Below, piece after piece: positions 22,389-35,701 of a stretch of DNA of 64,000 bases. This stretch comes from Bolinopsis microptera (taxonomy: Eukaryota; Ctenophora; Tentaculata; Lobata; Bolinopsidae), in NCBI RefSeq assembly GCF_026151205.1, contig NC_087079.1, positions 4,731,230-4,795,229 on the forward strand. Reading direction: 5' to 3'. How positions within the stretch are numbered: the first letter of the stretch is position 1; every line of letters begins with the position of its first letter. Position numbers and translations under genes: made by a program. Under the pieces are notes generated by a model, which saw only the letters and a list, made by a program, of their open reading frames with translations, was not told where the DNA came from and made no database searches.

Positions 22389-24915
22389 CCCTAAACCTAA
22401 TAACTACCCGAGTCCTGCCAGATGAGCAAGCAATGAGCGCCAGCGGTAATGAAGCTAATTTGTGGAACTGGTTGTAGGTTGCAAGAGTTGACATTCGAAT
22501 GGTCAGCATGTTGTGTAAGCTGTCGTCTGTAATGCCTGTATAACTATAATGGCGGACGCGATATAAAGTAACAACTTGATCATGTGGTTTTTATCAATAC
22601 TTTTAAAGACAGTTGGACCGCGTTTCCAGCACGTATCCTCTTATTAAGAGGAAACCAGTTGGAGACACCTTAATAGAGTTTTGATGGAAGTTTTTCACAG
22701 CACTCATAAGCAAAGCACTGATAAGGTAGGCAAAGAATCTGTATACATGCTACTTTAGTACTAATTTCTTGTGGTCCACCCAGTTCCAGCCTAATTCCAG
22801 TCTACTAGTTTCAATATAGTTCCATCCTCTGTAATTGCATACGTGAAGCAGATAGATATCATAATTTTGTTTTTTAACTCGCCTGCAATCATATTTTTAT
22901 ATTATTAATTATTATATTATACGTTTAGCGTGTACGATTGTTTGGATCATAATAATTATAGTTCCTCATTAAAAGTTTTTCTATCAGTTATGACCAATAT
23001 TATATGGGGGACCAAATAGCCTATATTATTAGAGTTTAAGAGAATAAATCAAGTCAATATCAAACTCAAAGTCAGCGAAAGCTCATCATAATATTTTTCA
23101 TTAACGTACGCATATCAATGATGATCTTCTATAGCGGCTCATTCAGTTCATAGTTATTTGTAGATAAAAGTGTCAAGCGATATAGCACGATATCTCGTGT
23201 CTTGAAGCTTATCAAACCAACATTGATCAAGTAAATTCGATTCTCGGGCACTGGTCTGATTAGTTTCTCTTTCAGACAATACTTTACTTCAAATCAGCTA
23301 GATATCATCCCAGGCAACTGCGGTTGTTATTGTAAACGTCCAATTTATTACAGATAAATATTGGTCCACGCGAGGTTGTTTGATGCGATAAATATTTGTA
23401 TGGCCTCGCTGATCGTTGCAGTTGATCTATGGTCTATTAGAGGCATACAAAAAGCCACGTCGAAGAACGGTGTTTATACTTTATACTTTCATAAGCTCCA
23501 CCAACGACGTTTCAGTATTTTTAGTTAATTAATAGTTGTGGGTTTGCGACTTTTGTTAGGTTAAATGTTGGGGACTGGAAAGTTGTATTGTTACTAAAAC
23601 CGGTATACTACTACCGGTATACGTACCATAGTTCGACACACACTGAAGTTCGACAAGACTGTTGAGACGTCTAACTGTTTAAGACTTGGAGTGAGGCATA
23701 GATCTGATTTTTTAATACTTGAGATATTTTTGTTACTTCGACAGAAAGTTTGGGGAGAGTTGCAGTTGTCATTGTCTAGCCAGTTCGTAATTTCTATTTA
23801 TAAGTGTGTGTGTACTATCTTCAGAGATAACTAAACCAGAGTTCTTTCATTCTCGGGATATAATAGTCTAGATTCATTTCACATCTAACCAATGCTGTTA
23901 AATACGTAGCGTTTCAAGCAAACGTATGCATACGCAAAGGTTTATTTCTCACCTAGAGCCTCTCAGCCACTCCATTTTCCACGAATTCAAGGTTTATACT
24001 TTTATACTGAATTTTTGCCTAATAGTAATATCCTTTACGTATATGGACCCTAACCCCGAATGGATTGTTCTTAAAAGCTACAATCACAATTTTCTAGAGA
24101 AAGTTATAAAATTAGCTCAATCATCTTTATGCTTTTATAGAGCTTTGTGATTCGCAGCTCTGAAATTCAATCATCTGTAGTTCTATACTTAGCATTTAAT
24201 TCATTATCCTCAAATAGATAAATCTAAAAATAAGTGAGCCTGAAATAGAAACTCAATATACCCAAAAGCGTATTTGGCACTTATCGTTTGATCAGAAGAT
24301 TATAAGAAATGGCAACCAATCCAATAAAACTATGAGTATGTTCAATCATTGCCTAGCTGTAAAAGTGATCTAATTAGACTCGTAAATTAAGGAGTAAGCT
24401 ATGAAGTTATGGCATAATATCCTGATAGTGATTATTTTGACAGGAAATTAAGCTTGCCGTGTTGTTTGGTTACAAAAATTGGCATCCGCATCCCTAATTT
24501 TTTCGTTCAATCTTACAATGGTAATTTCTAATAGTGTACCTTCGTCAATAACATTTAAAAGCCAAAATATTTATCGCAAACAAATTAAATTGCGTGCACG
24601 GATTTACCGTGGTCAAATAATTTTACTAATTATCATAATATTACTGATATTAGAGCAGCAGTGGTTGAGTCTTTTCTTTTTTTTTAATATTATGATAAAC
24701 CAGCCAATTTTATGTCTATATTCTAATCTGGAAGAAATTAGAACTTATGAGTGAAACTAATGTTATTTTTCGTAAAACTGATGTGTTTTTCATTTTGCAC
24801 ACATGTTTATTGTTTGCTTCCTATTTTACTTTTTGAATTGACTTAAATTAGAAAATATTCGATTTCGGAAGCAAGAAATTCTGAGAAATCGATAAATGTA
24901 TCTTGTTAACTTCTC
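22389..24915. other. Unassigned AT-rich stretch
   Basis: No convincing exon. An AGTTCGACACAC-type repeat unit occurs near 23632. The 74-codon plus-strand ATG frame at 23926-24150 and the frame at 24479-24754 have no family resemblance or splice support. Confidence 0.4.
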
Positions 24916-25179
24916 ATGGCTGATGAACACTCCAGAACAGTCAATCAAATGATTAACTTTGACTTTCTACCCGTTTACTGTAACATATCAGGCCGAATAA
25001 GCATCGACTCGGGTAAATCATGTCATATAAGTGTTAAAAATAAGATCGATTATAAATTATACGGCGTTGTCTCTTGTCGCTCGTATATCCCGCTACCATG
25101 CCGTTCTAGCCGTGCCAAAACGCAACTAATTTGGCAAAAGTCCTATAAAGCTACAACTGTAAACTGTGTTTTTTATTAA
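24916..25179 (+). CDS. Hypothetical ORF, 87 residues
   Basis: An ATG in a good context (CTCATGGCT) starts a frame MADEHSRTVNQMINFDFLPV... with five cysteines, ending at a TAA. It has no signal peptide, no membrane segment and no recognised domain. The length is at the upper edge of chance for this composition, so it could be noise. Confidence 0.22.
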   Translation: MADEHSRTVNQMINFDFLPVYCNISGRISIDSGKSCHISVKNKIDYKLYGVVSCRSYIPLPCRSSRAKTQLIWQKSYKATTVNCVFY

Positions 25180-25880
25180 CTACTTTTAAAATATGGTCAT
25201 TTCTTCTGACCATACCAATATCACTACAACCTCTAGACAACCTCTATACAACCTCTAGACAGTGAGGTTATTATTTTGCTCGTATTATATCACGTGTTAT
25301 TACACTTACCATGATCTATTATCATATCGTTACAATCGTATTATGAGATGGTACGTGCTTTTGCCGTTTACGTGTCCGTCATTATTGCTTATAGTTATAC
25401 GAGTCGTACTTGTATTAAAATAATAATTTAACTGTTATATTGTGATCATTTGTGCTCACGTCGTCTTTGTGATAATGAAATTGATTGAGAATCTTTGCGT
25501 TACACATGATCCTAAAGGCTATTTTAGGTTTAACAGTACTCAGCTCAGTTACGCTTGTGTATTATAAACGAAACTTAATTTTAATTTATTATCACAATAT
25601 GGTAAAAATATCGTACTCGTCTCAATATTCCCTTTCCTAGCTAAATAGCCACTTGATATTAAAATTTTCCTGGCTAAACTGATATTAAAATAGCCACTTC
25701 ATATTACAATTTTATTTGTATACTCCGCAGGCGTTTTCGCGAAGTTTTCTGCGCACATCGACGCGCAAAATTATTTAGTGTTCTCAATATGCGCCCACGC
25801 GCACAGCAAAAACTAGCTTTAAATAGCCATTACTTAACGTCTTAACGATTATAACGAGTTAGTCGAAGTACAATAAAATC
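25180..25880. other. Unassigned stretch with a dispersed-repeat fragment
   Basis: Around 25735-25815 the sequence ACGCGCAAAATTATTTA...GCGCCCACGCGCA resembles the 285-bp unit repeated at 55.7-56.3 kb. A TTTAAATA motif near 25821 could act as a TATA box for the candidate gene that follows. Otherwise nothing seen. Confidence 0.4.
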
Positions 25881-26351
25881 ATGGCCTTATCCAAAAAGTC
25901 TGACACAGCTTCGTCGAATCCCACGTCGAATTCCATTGAAACATATCAAGGTGAAATAAGTATTACAGCTAGTTTAAGTTAATCAGTGTAATTAGGGTAT
26001 AACTATAACTTTATGAGTTATTTAGAATATATATTCGCATTTATCCACACTATATTTACATTACACGTACAACGTGATATCGTTATCAGTGCAGTGTGTA
26101 CAACACCAACTACAGAGTTTTTTTTTCAGAGTTAATCATCACATATAGACAGCATGAGAGTAGGCCTGGCCATCTCGAAGTGATATAACTTTATGATTCA
26201 GATTGGAGGTGAAAATGGAGGATTAGGGTTAGGATCATTACAGTATTTCGGCATAATTCCACAAAGCTATGTCAAGCTTCTTGGACAGTGCCAAATTCCG
26301 CGTGGATCAATTGTCGATACTTTTATAATATACCTGAGTTCTGGTTCATAA
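25881..26351 (+). CDS. Candidate multi-exon gene, 89 residues, unknown protein
   Basis: ATG at 25881 (ATCATGGCC) opens MALSKKSDTASSNPTSNSIE and reaches a donor (CAAG|GTGAAA) at 25951 in phase 1. An excellent acceptor (TTTTTTTTTCAG) ending at 26129 starts a second exon whose first two bases complete the codon; it reads LIITYRQHESRPGHLE to 26179. A third open segment from an acceptor at 26201 (ATGATTCAG) is in matching phase 0 and reads IGGENGGLGLGSLQYFGIIP to a TAA at 26349-26351. The last intron would be only 22 bases, too short for a normal spliceosomal intron. The third segment may therefore belong to another isoform, or there may be a small sequence error. No family recognised. Confidence 0.3.
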
Positions 26352-26553
26352 CAAATAACGATTAAGACAGTGGAAACTGGAAAATATTTGTATGAATTCT
26401 AGTTATTTTTCTACAAATAAACTAAGTGCTATTGCCAATATTTCAATATATTGTAATATCGGCAATTTGGTAGCTTGTAGACGAACAATTAACGGGCACT
26501 TAGTGCACGGTTGACGCACGGTAAGTAGTACAGTCTACATGCAGCATTCTGTT

Positions 26554-29345
26554 GACACAGACACACCCCTTACTGCAGCAGACACACCCCTTACTGCAGC
26601 AGACACACCCCTTACTACTGCAGACACACCCCTTACTGCAGCAGACACACCCCTTACTGCAGCAGACACACCCCTTACTGCAGCAGACACACCCCTTACT
26701 GCTGCAGACACACCCCTTACTGCTGCAGACACCCCTTACTGCAGCAGACACACCCCTAACTGCAGCAGACACACCCCTTACTGCAGCAGACACACCCCTT
26801 ACTGCAGCAGACACACCCCTTACTGCAGCAGACACACCACTCACTGCAGCAGACACACCCCTTACTGCAGCAGACACACCCCTTACTGCAGCAGACACAC
26901 CCCTTACTGCAGCAGACACATCCCTTACTCATGCAGCAGACACACCCCTTACTGCAGCAGACACACCCCTTACTACTGCAGACACACCCATTACTGCAGC
27001 AGACACACCCCTTACTGCAGCAGACACACCCCTTACTGCAGCAGACACACCCCTTACTGCAGCAGACACACCCCTTACTGCAGACACCCCCCTTACTGCA
27101 GCAGACACCCCCTTACTGCAGCAGACACCCCTTACTGCAGCAGACACACCCCTTACTGCTGCAGACACACCCCTTACTGCAGCAGACACACCCCTTACTG
27201 CAGCAGACACACCCCTTACTGCAGCAGACACACCCCTTACTGCAGCAGACACACCCCTTACTGCAGCAGACACACCCCTTACTGCAGCAAACACACCCCT
27301 TACTGCAGCAGACACACCCCTTACTACAGCAGACACACCCCTTACTGCTGCAGACACACCCCTTACTGCAGCAGACACACCCCTTACTGCAGCAGACACA
27401 CCCCTTACTGCAGCAGACACACCCCTTACTATTGCAGACACACCCCTTACTGCAGCAGACACACCCCTTACTGCAGCAGACACACCCCTTACTGCAGCAG
27501 ACACACCCCTTACTGCAGCAGACACACCCCTTACTGCAGCAGACACACCCCTTACTGCAGCAGACACACCCCTTACTGCAGCAGACACACCCCTTACTGC
27601 AGCAGACACACCCCTTACTACTGCAAACACACCCCTTACTGCAGCAGACACACCCATTACTGCAGCAGACACACCCCTTACTGCAGCAGACACACCCCTT
27701 ACTACTGCAGACACACCCCTTACTGAAGCAGACACACCCCTTACTGCAGCAGACACACCCCTTACTGCTGCAGACACACCCCTTACTGCAGCAGACACAC
27801 CCCTTACTGCAGCAGACACACCCCTTACTGCAGCAGACACACCCCTTACTGCAGCAGACACACCCTTTACTGCTGCAGACACACCCCTTACTGCTGCAGA
27901 CACCCCTTACTGCAGCAGACACACCCCTTACTGCAGCAGACACACCCCTTACTGCAGCAGACACACCCCTTACTGCAGCAGACACACCACTCACTGCAGC
28001 AGACACACCCCTTACTGCAGCAGACACACCCCTTACTGCAGCAGACACACCCCTTACTGCAGCAGACACATCCCTTACTCATGCAGCAGACACACCCCTT
28101 ACTGCAGCAGACACACCCCTTACTGCAGCAGACACACCCCTTACTGCAGCAGACACACCCCTTACTACTGCAGACACACCCATTACTGCAGCAGACACAC
28201 CCCTTACTGCAGCAGACACACCCCTTACTGCAGCAGACACACCCCTTACTGCAGCAGACACACCCCTTACTGCAGACAACCCCCTTACTGCAGCAGACAC
28301 CCCCTTACTGCAGCAGACACCCCTTACTGCAGCAGACACACCCCTTACTGAAGCAGACACACCCCTTACTGCAGCAGACACACCCCTTACTGCTGCAGAC
28401 ACACCCCTTACTGCAGCAGACACACCCTTTACTGCAGCAGACACACCCCTTACTGCAGCAGACACACCCCTTACTGCAGCAGACACACCCCTTACTGCAG
28501 CAGACACACCCCTTACTGCAGCAGACACACCCCTTACTGCAGCACACACACCCCTTACTGCAGCAGACACACCCCTTACTGCAGCAGACACACCCCTTAC
28601 TGCAGCAGACACACCCCTTACTGATGCAGACACACCCCTTACTGCAGCAGACACACCCCTTACTGCAGCAGACACACCCCTTACTGCAGCAGACACACCC
28701 CTTACTGCAGCAGACACACCCCTTACTGCAGCAGACACACCCCTTACTGCAGCAGACACACCCCTTACTGCAGCAGACACACCCCTTACTGCAGCAGACA
28801 CACCCCTTACTGCAGCAGACACACCCCTTACTGCAGCAGACACACCCCTTACTGCAGCAGACACACCGCTTACTGCAGCAAACACACCCCTTACTGCAGC
28901 AGACACACCCCTTACTGCAGCAGACACACCCCTTACTACAGCAGACACACCCCTTACTGCTGCAGACACACCCCTTACTGCAGCAGACACACCCCTTACT
29001 GCAGCAGACACACCCCTTACTGCAGCAAACACACCCCTTACTGCAGCAAACACACCCCTTACTGCAGCAGACACACCCCTTACTACAGCAGACACACCCC
29101 TTACTACTGCAGACACACCCCTTACTGCAGCACACACACCCCTTACTGCAGCAGACACACCCCTTACTGCAGCAGACACACCCCTTACTGCAGCAGACAC
29201 ACCCCTTACTGCAGCAGACACACCCTTTACTGCAGCAGACACACCCCTTACTGCAGCAGACACACCCCTTACTGCAGCAGACACACCCCTTACTGCAGCA
29301 GACACACCCCTTACTGCAGCAAACACACCCCTTACTACTACAGAC
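26554..29345. repeat. 21-bp minisatellite, about 130 copies
   Basis: The unit is ACACACCCCTTACTGCAGCAG with a PstI site (CTGCAG) in each full copy. Substitutions such as CTGCTGCAG, CTACTGCAG and CAAACACACC mark individual copies. Because 21 is a multiple of three and the unit lacks stops in most frames, long open frames run through both strands: ADTPLTA repeats on the plus strand (the frame changes where two bases are lost near 26729 and 27898), THPLLQQ and PYCSRHT in the other frames, and GVSAAVR on the minus strand. A block marked by TCCCTTACTCATGCAG at 26921 and again at 28071 shows a higher-order duplication with a spacing of about 1.15 kb. No start or splice context makes a mucin-like gene likely. 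Confidence 0.93.
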
Positions 29346-31767
29346 AGTGACTTGCCTCCTCTCTCATTTCCTCTTTAAAAACAATATTACAAATCAGACT
29401 GAAGCCTGCTAAACGGTTTTAATTAATATTTAAATTGCCATTATATTAGAGACCGGGTTCAACCGTTTTTAACATTTAAGTAATGTTACAGTTTTCCAAA
29501 TTTCAGTCATGCAAGTTTATATTTCATTCAAATTAAAGATTTATATGAATTCATTATTACAACTTTTAAAGGAAAATGCCCAATTTTTTAATTTGGATTT
29601 TTTGGGGACAGGCCGCAAAGTTCCGAGCAATGTAAAGGAAATTGAATGTACAGTAATTATATAAATTGTTAGATATTTGGAATCCTAGTTCCTACGCACC
29701 TAATAAAAATAAAAAGGTAGTACCCTGATAATAACGAAGTGCACACTGTCATGTCGACTATTCGAAATATGCGGAGGTATCTTAAAAATCCGCTAAAGCT
29801 TAGTAATTATGCAGGCGAAGACAAATCACATCGCTGTCTACGCATTATGACTTAGAACATAAGTTAACTCATATAGCAGCCTAAGTAATTCTATAGATTG
29901 CACCATTTTTAATACAATGTCTTTTTCCGGTTCCTTGGTTGACATTATTTTTAAATCCTTGATCGCATCTAGCTGCCTGTCTCTTTGTATGGGAAACGGT
30001 TGGGGATCACGTAAACATTTTGGTCGTTCTTCACTAGTTTTAGCCCCCTCGTTTTTGACAAGATCTGGTTTACCACTGTAGAACGAAAAGTTATTACTTC
30101 GCTGATCTTACGGATTGTCCAGATTGCGTTCTGCAGCTATAATTCTGGGGACATCTACTGTAGGTTTCTAAGTCTAACGAATCGCACGAAACATGTCGCT
30201 GACTTTAATAATGATCGTATTTTTGCTGCGATCTTCCTCCTGGACCTGAGTCTTGAACAACAGTTTTTTTAAATCTTGCCAATGGATATATTTGACTGCG
30301 AAACTGAAACATTATTCATTAATTGATATGTACTGTATGAGTAATTGAATGCAGACTCTATAAGTATAATTGAGTCCTAAACTGATGTTTTAGTGAAATG
30401 TCTAATGTATCATTCTTTTCTTTCCTGCAGCCTAGGGCCTCTGACTTCAAGTCAGGTCAGCAGTGATTATATTTGTGATATGGATAAAAAAATCCAACAT
30501 GTAGCTCGATACATTTTATCTTTCTTAAGCTTCTTCATCAGGTTCGTGGCATTATAAACTTACCCAAGTCCCAACCCCACCTCCCTGCAGTTTTCATTAA
30601 GAAGTAACACTCAACACTGCAAAAAGTCTCACTTCTTTTATATCTTGTGCATTTTTTATATCCCGGTAATGGTCGTGCGATATGCAAACAAAATTATCGT
30701 TAAACACATCAACTACAAGATAACGTAATGATAAGAGAGCAGAAAATAAGCAACGCATGCAATTTTATTTTATTTATGGTGCTGTACTATTCGCCATTCG
30801 TTGTGAGCACCGCACTTTCTCGATACGGAACTTTTCTGAGGAGCAATGATACGAGTCCTTTTAGCTTTTAAAAAGACGATTTCTCGTACGAGTTTCAAAG
30901 TCATGTCTATAGCCCTGTTATAAGCAGGTAGTGGTACTGTTTGAGTGAAATAATCTGGTTAATATTTTATCATTTACACTGCTATACAGTTTTATCACAA
31001 ATTTATAATCTTTATATTAACTTATTCTTTATCCAACACTTGATCGTGCAGTAAGAAGTAAGAATAAGACAAGCTCAATATATCATAAGCTTGATCAGGA
31101 GGATTTTATCAATCATATTAATATATTCGAATTTCATTAGTTTGAGAGAGAATAGCTTTGTTGCACGATTATTGCACATAATTTAATTAAAAGTACGGTC
31201 AAAGATAAAGGTACGTACGCGTTGTTCGTGTTACTTCGCATCTTATCAGATTAATTTTCCATTTTGTCGAGAATGATACCAGTTGCTGCAACTTTTAATA
31301 GCTATAAAAGGATAATTTAAAAAATTGACGAACAGGCCCGGCAAATTGTTTAAAGAATAATTGCAATTCGTGCATTTTTTGAGTAATTTAGGCGAATTCG
31401 AACTCATCAGGCTGTATATAAGATATTCCGTATATTTATTGAACATAAGAAAATTAGATATCTTATTTAATTTTACTTTCAGCCATGCTGTTAAAGATAG
31501 CACAAATAAGTAATATATTTGTGTGTATTGTAAATTGTACAATGTACAATGTACAATGTATTGTAAATTGACACTTAATTGGATGGTTAGAAATAGCTCA
31601 TATATTGTTACTGCAAAATCTATTTGAAAATCTATTTTGACTTTTGTCTTTTTTCAAACAAACATGAATATTGTAGTTTTGTGGAATTTATTAAATTTAT
31701 CTAAAAATATATTGCTACTACTACTTGAAAAGGTCTTACTTACTACTTACTAGGGAAAACAGTATAG
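29346..31767. other. Unassigned AT-rich stretch
   Basis: No convincing gene. A 31-codon ATG frame at 30777-30872 and a 98-codon minus-strand frame at 31246-31542 have no support. A triple ACAATGTACAATGT repeat lies near 31535-31560. Confidence 0.45.
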
Positions 31768-31904
31768 CACGGTAAACCGTTATTTTACTGCATTAAATTG
31801 GTGTCTACGGTAAACCGTTATTTTACTGCACTAAATTGGTGTGTACGGTAAACCCTTATTTTACTGCACTAAATTGGTGTGTACGGTAAACCGTTATTTT
31901 ACTG
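31768..31904. repeat. 38-bp tandem repeat, about 3.6 copies
   Basis: Units of ACGGTAAACCGTTATTTTAC then TGCACTAAATTGGTGTGT follow head to tail. Each contains the short palindrome ACGGTAAACCGT, broken in one copy (AAACCC). Not coding. Confidence 0.88.
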
Positions 31905-34900
31905 CACAGTGCACGTGTCCCTTAAGTTTTTGTGTACTTACCTGCAGTTGCTGACGCTATTCAGCATTTGTATGAATTGTATAATAAGACCTGCTCATGA
32001 AACACTCCGGACTAGCATCAGGATGGTCCTTTATCAGACATAATCGATATTACGAGATATAACGAGATGTTTCGTGACTTCTCTCTTCAAGTCGTATTCC
32101 TGCCTACATAAACTTACCACAAATGAACTCCATGGAGTTCATTTGATCCACCGCTCATCATGAACATTGCTCATGGTCATTTGCCACTTAACGTTATAAT
32201 TTATATAGTTAATTGGTTTTGTGATATTGTGGGCATAATATCGGTCATTTTAGTGGTTTGGCATAAATTGATTATCTTGCATTGTTCTTTTAGGTGTCTC
32301 ATTTGTCAAGTTGTTAAGCATGACTCGTGCCAGAATATTTTGATAATTAGAGTTGCTAATTGGAAAAATAGGTGAGTTTTCGAATATCTTCTGTAACTCT
32401 TTAAATCGCTTTCGGTATTTAACCAAGCCTATTATAATGAAATGAGACAACCACTCAGCTATTTCAGGCCAACTACCAATGTCGATGTAGTACTTAGTTA
32501 TCTGAAAATATTGCGGCAATGGTAGCTGACCTCCGTCATGTTATAAATGAAACATTGTTGTCTATTAAACTATTGCAGTTTCATAGATAGCGATTACGTT
32601 TGATTTTATATGGCAATTATTTCCCAAACACTTATCAATTCAAAATTATCCAGAAATTTTAATTTTGGTAGATTTGAATCCACCAATAGATACGTGATTA
32701 CAATGCTATAGATTTAAATTTGGCGACATCAATACAAAATATTAATTAATCTTACCTCATTATTTAACGTAATCAGATAACATTACTGGGGAAAATGACG
32801 TACACTACTATTTCAATTATAAAATTAGCATGAAATGAGAGGGCATATTATAATGAGCCAAATCTTGATTTCTTCATGTATGATTTCACCATTGTGTTTG
32901 ATATTTTTATGTAACGAGCAAATCATTGTGATTTAAATGCACTCAACTATTCTACCTCTCAATATTTGACGTCATTATTCATGTAGTTTCAAAGATAGGT
33001 CCACGTGATTCTATTACCACGTGTTCTGTTACCAACACCAGATCAGGTTTGCTACACGTTATAATTAAATTATCATGTCACATCATCTTCCTTACAGCTG
33101 CTTCACTGGTCCTGTCACTTACAGTTTCCTTACGACTTCCTACAAGCTTTTAATATGCTAATTATGCTATTAATTGGCTAATAGTATTAATTATAATTTG
33201 ATACGTCGCGTGTCAAACAGTTAATTGGATTGGCCCCAGAAGCTAGAAAGTCATTAAGCCGCCATTCTGCCTATCAATGATACACGATCCTTTATATTAA
33301 TCTATTAATTTCTTTTATCTACGATGCTCTATCAGTTGTAACACAATTCTTCCGAATGCATTCTTGTGTTCCATTTAAACGTTTACCCTTGCCTATCAAG
33401 TAAATCGAGATTTTTTGACTCGTTGGTCATTCGATATGATTGTAAATCTATTCCAGGTTGTTCACGTTTGGAAGAATTTCACTTGGTCATTTATGTTTAT
33501 TTTGATTCGTTTGTTTTGACTAGTTTATTTTCATTTGCCGGCGTTTGTTCCCCGATCAGCTTGCGAAATATGTCCAAGTTATAATGCAGCATAACCTGGT
33601 ATCATATATTCAAATATTGTTGTTAACCAACATGATATTATGCACTGAACAACCATAACAATTTAACCCCTAGCACCACAGAACAGAGAGGCAGGTGCTT
33701 ACTGTATTTTTGATTCATAAGCTAATTTTGTTCAGCTTCCAGATCTGAGGTCGGTGAACTACTTTGATATTGTTAGCATCACTAACCTAATGTCAGGTTT
33801 ATGGTTTAACTTCACTTAGCTGGGACTGGGATTGTTCCTTATCGGTAACCTAAGCATTTAAAAAGTAAAAGTATTTTTGCAGTCCTTACCGTCCTTACCG
33901 TTGTCCAATGTCCAGGTACAAAATAAATAACAAAGCTGAACGTTTTATAGATAGAGATATTGCCCTACCCTATTACGGTACAATGGCCAGGCAATCAATC
34001 AGGCCAGCTCCAGCGAATCTGTGACGATTCTAGGAAAAAAAACCTAATTAATAAACATTGTTATCAAATCTTTGTTATTAAATCTGTTGTTCAGCTCGGA
34101 ATCATGAAGTCACATGTAAGGCGAGACTTCACGTGACTAGCGAGAACAGTGTATCCTGCATCCTGGTATCAACCATTTTGGTCTACATTATATATAAAAG
34201 GACCTTATTGAACAATAGATTTGGTCCATTATATTCTGATATCAATTTTATGTCAGAATATAATGGACCAAATCTATTGTACTCTTTCAATGGTATTGAG
34301 CATTCAATAAAAATACGGATAATCACAATTTATTTCCACAGAAACGTCATATGCTCCAGTCGGGTGCAACATATAAGTGCAACAAGGGGTGCGGAAATCA
34401 CACTGTTTACTTGGCACCGCGGTTGCACTGTCACCTTTTATAGTTTTATAGCACTATTCTCCGTTTTCCACGCCACACTTGCTTACTAAGCTACTAAGCT
34501 ACTAAGTGAACTGTTGTATTTTCCACTTTTTCGCCCAGTTGATCAGAACTTTCCACACAATTGTGGGGTTTTAAGTCTAAATTTGATCAGAAAGTGTTGG
34601 TACTCAATCATGGGATTGAATACTTTAACTTTTATTTGGTATTTTAACTGATCGGGAAGTTTAGATGCTGGTACGCGCAACAAGCGTAGTAGTAATATAG
34701 TGTTAATTGCGAATTCTTGTCAACTTGCATGTTTGTAATCGGAGCTGCCTGATAATCAACCGACTGTTTTCGGGTTAATGATAGTTAATGATTAACACGA
34801 TAATCACGTATTAGTAGAACATTAAATTAACCTCATGTGGAAAATAATTAATATTCTGATTGAAGAAAACTCGCCGCAATTAACTTGCAAATTCCTCAGA

Positions 34901-35701
34901 AACGCGGCATTCAAGCCGCACAATTCGTCAAATTTGCCGCACGTCTACTAATTTGTATATCTTAGGAAAGTTTGGGATCGAACCGTATATGTTGATTCAG
35001 TCACGACTTCATTCATTATGTTTTTCAAACATTGCTCTTTATAATAGTTCCCAAACGATTAGTCAATACCTCCAGAAGCGAAAAATTAATTTGTTTGATA
35101 CAAGGCACAAAATTTGTACGCGATTCCTAGGAAAATACTAACTTTAGGAGATCCCCATCTTTGACCTTTTTTGATCTATTTAAGCGCTATCTATTTATAC
35201 ATTGTACGACACTTAGTCTTCATTAATACTCAATAGTGTAAATTTACATGGAAATCTGTAGGCTGGATGGTTCTTGCGTGCTAATGCCAATCTAGCTTAA
35301 ATCTCATGCGTACTTATACTGTCTTACGTACTATTCTTTAAATATTGATTTGTGGTTTAGTGCGATTTTATTCATCGACGTGTGACCACTGATGTCCACA
35401 GGTTTTTAATAACGCCCGGTTTTGTCCGTCAACGACGTCGCCGCGTGTTATGAGCTTGGCGTAAACTTGGATCTACTCGGAGTCGTACTAATTTAGTATA
35501 ATCTCAAGTAACACGAATACTGCGAATACACGTACTGCTTTTCTAGCTCAAGCTGGCGAAAGGTCGATGGACTGAAACTGGGCCACGAGATATTGGCCTT
35601 AGGGACATCAAGTTATCAGCCGTCCCTTTAGTTTTCGTCCCTTCTAAATACTATAAAGAGAGACGGCCCAGGGACTGACTCCAACTTACCAGGTACGGTC
35701 A
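31905..35701. other. Unassigned AT-rich stretch
   Basis: No exon or element assigned apart from the hairpin listed separately. The 118-codon frame 34133-34489 runs through that hairpin and does not begin with ATG, so it is not called. Confidence 0.45.
34212..34280. repeat. Perfect 28-bp hairpin with 13-base loop
   Basis: The arm at 34212-34239 (starting ACAATAGATTTGGTCC) is matched without error by its inverse complement at 34253-34280, with the loop TATCAATTTTATG. It could be a small foldback relic or a transcribed hairpin; no flanking duplication was found. Confidence 0.85.

Noticed and set aside
26500..29412. Very long open frames on both strands (up to 815 codons) reading THPLLQQ, PYCSRHT or GVSAAVR repeats
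   Set aside because: They are forced by a 21-bp tandem unit without stop codons; no start, splice or domain context supports a protein.
30427..30475. tRNA-like stem around GACTTCAAGTC
   Set aside because: Lacks an A box, a B box and an acceptor stem; only a short palindrome.
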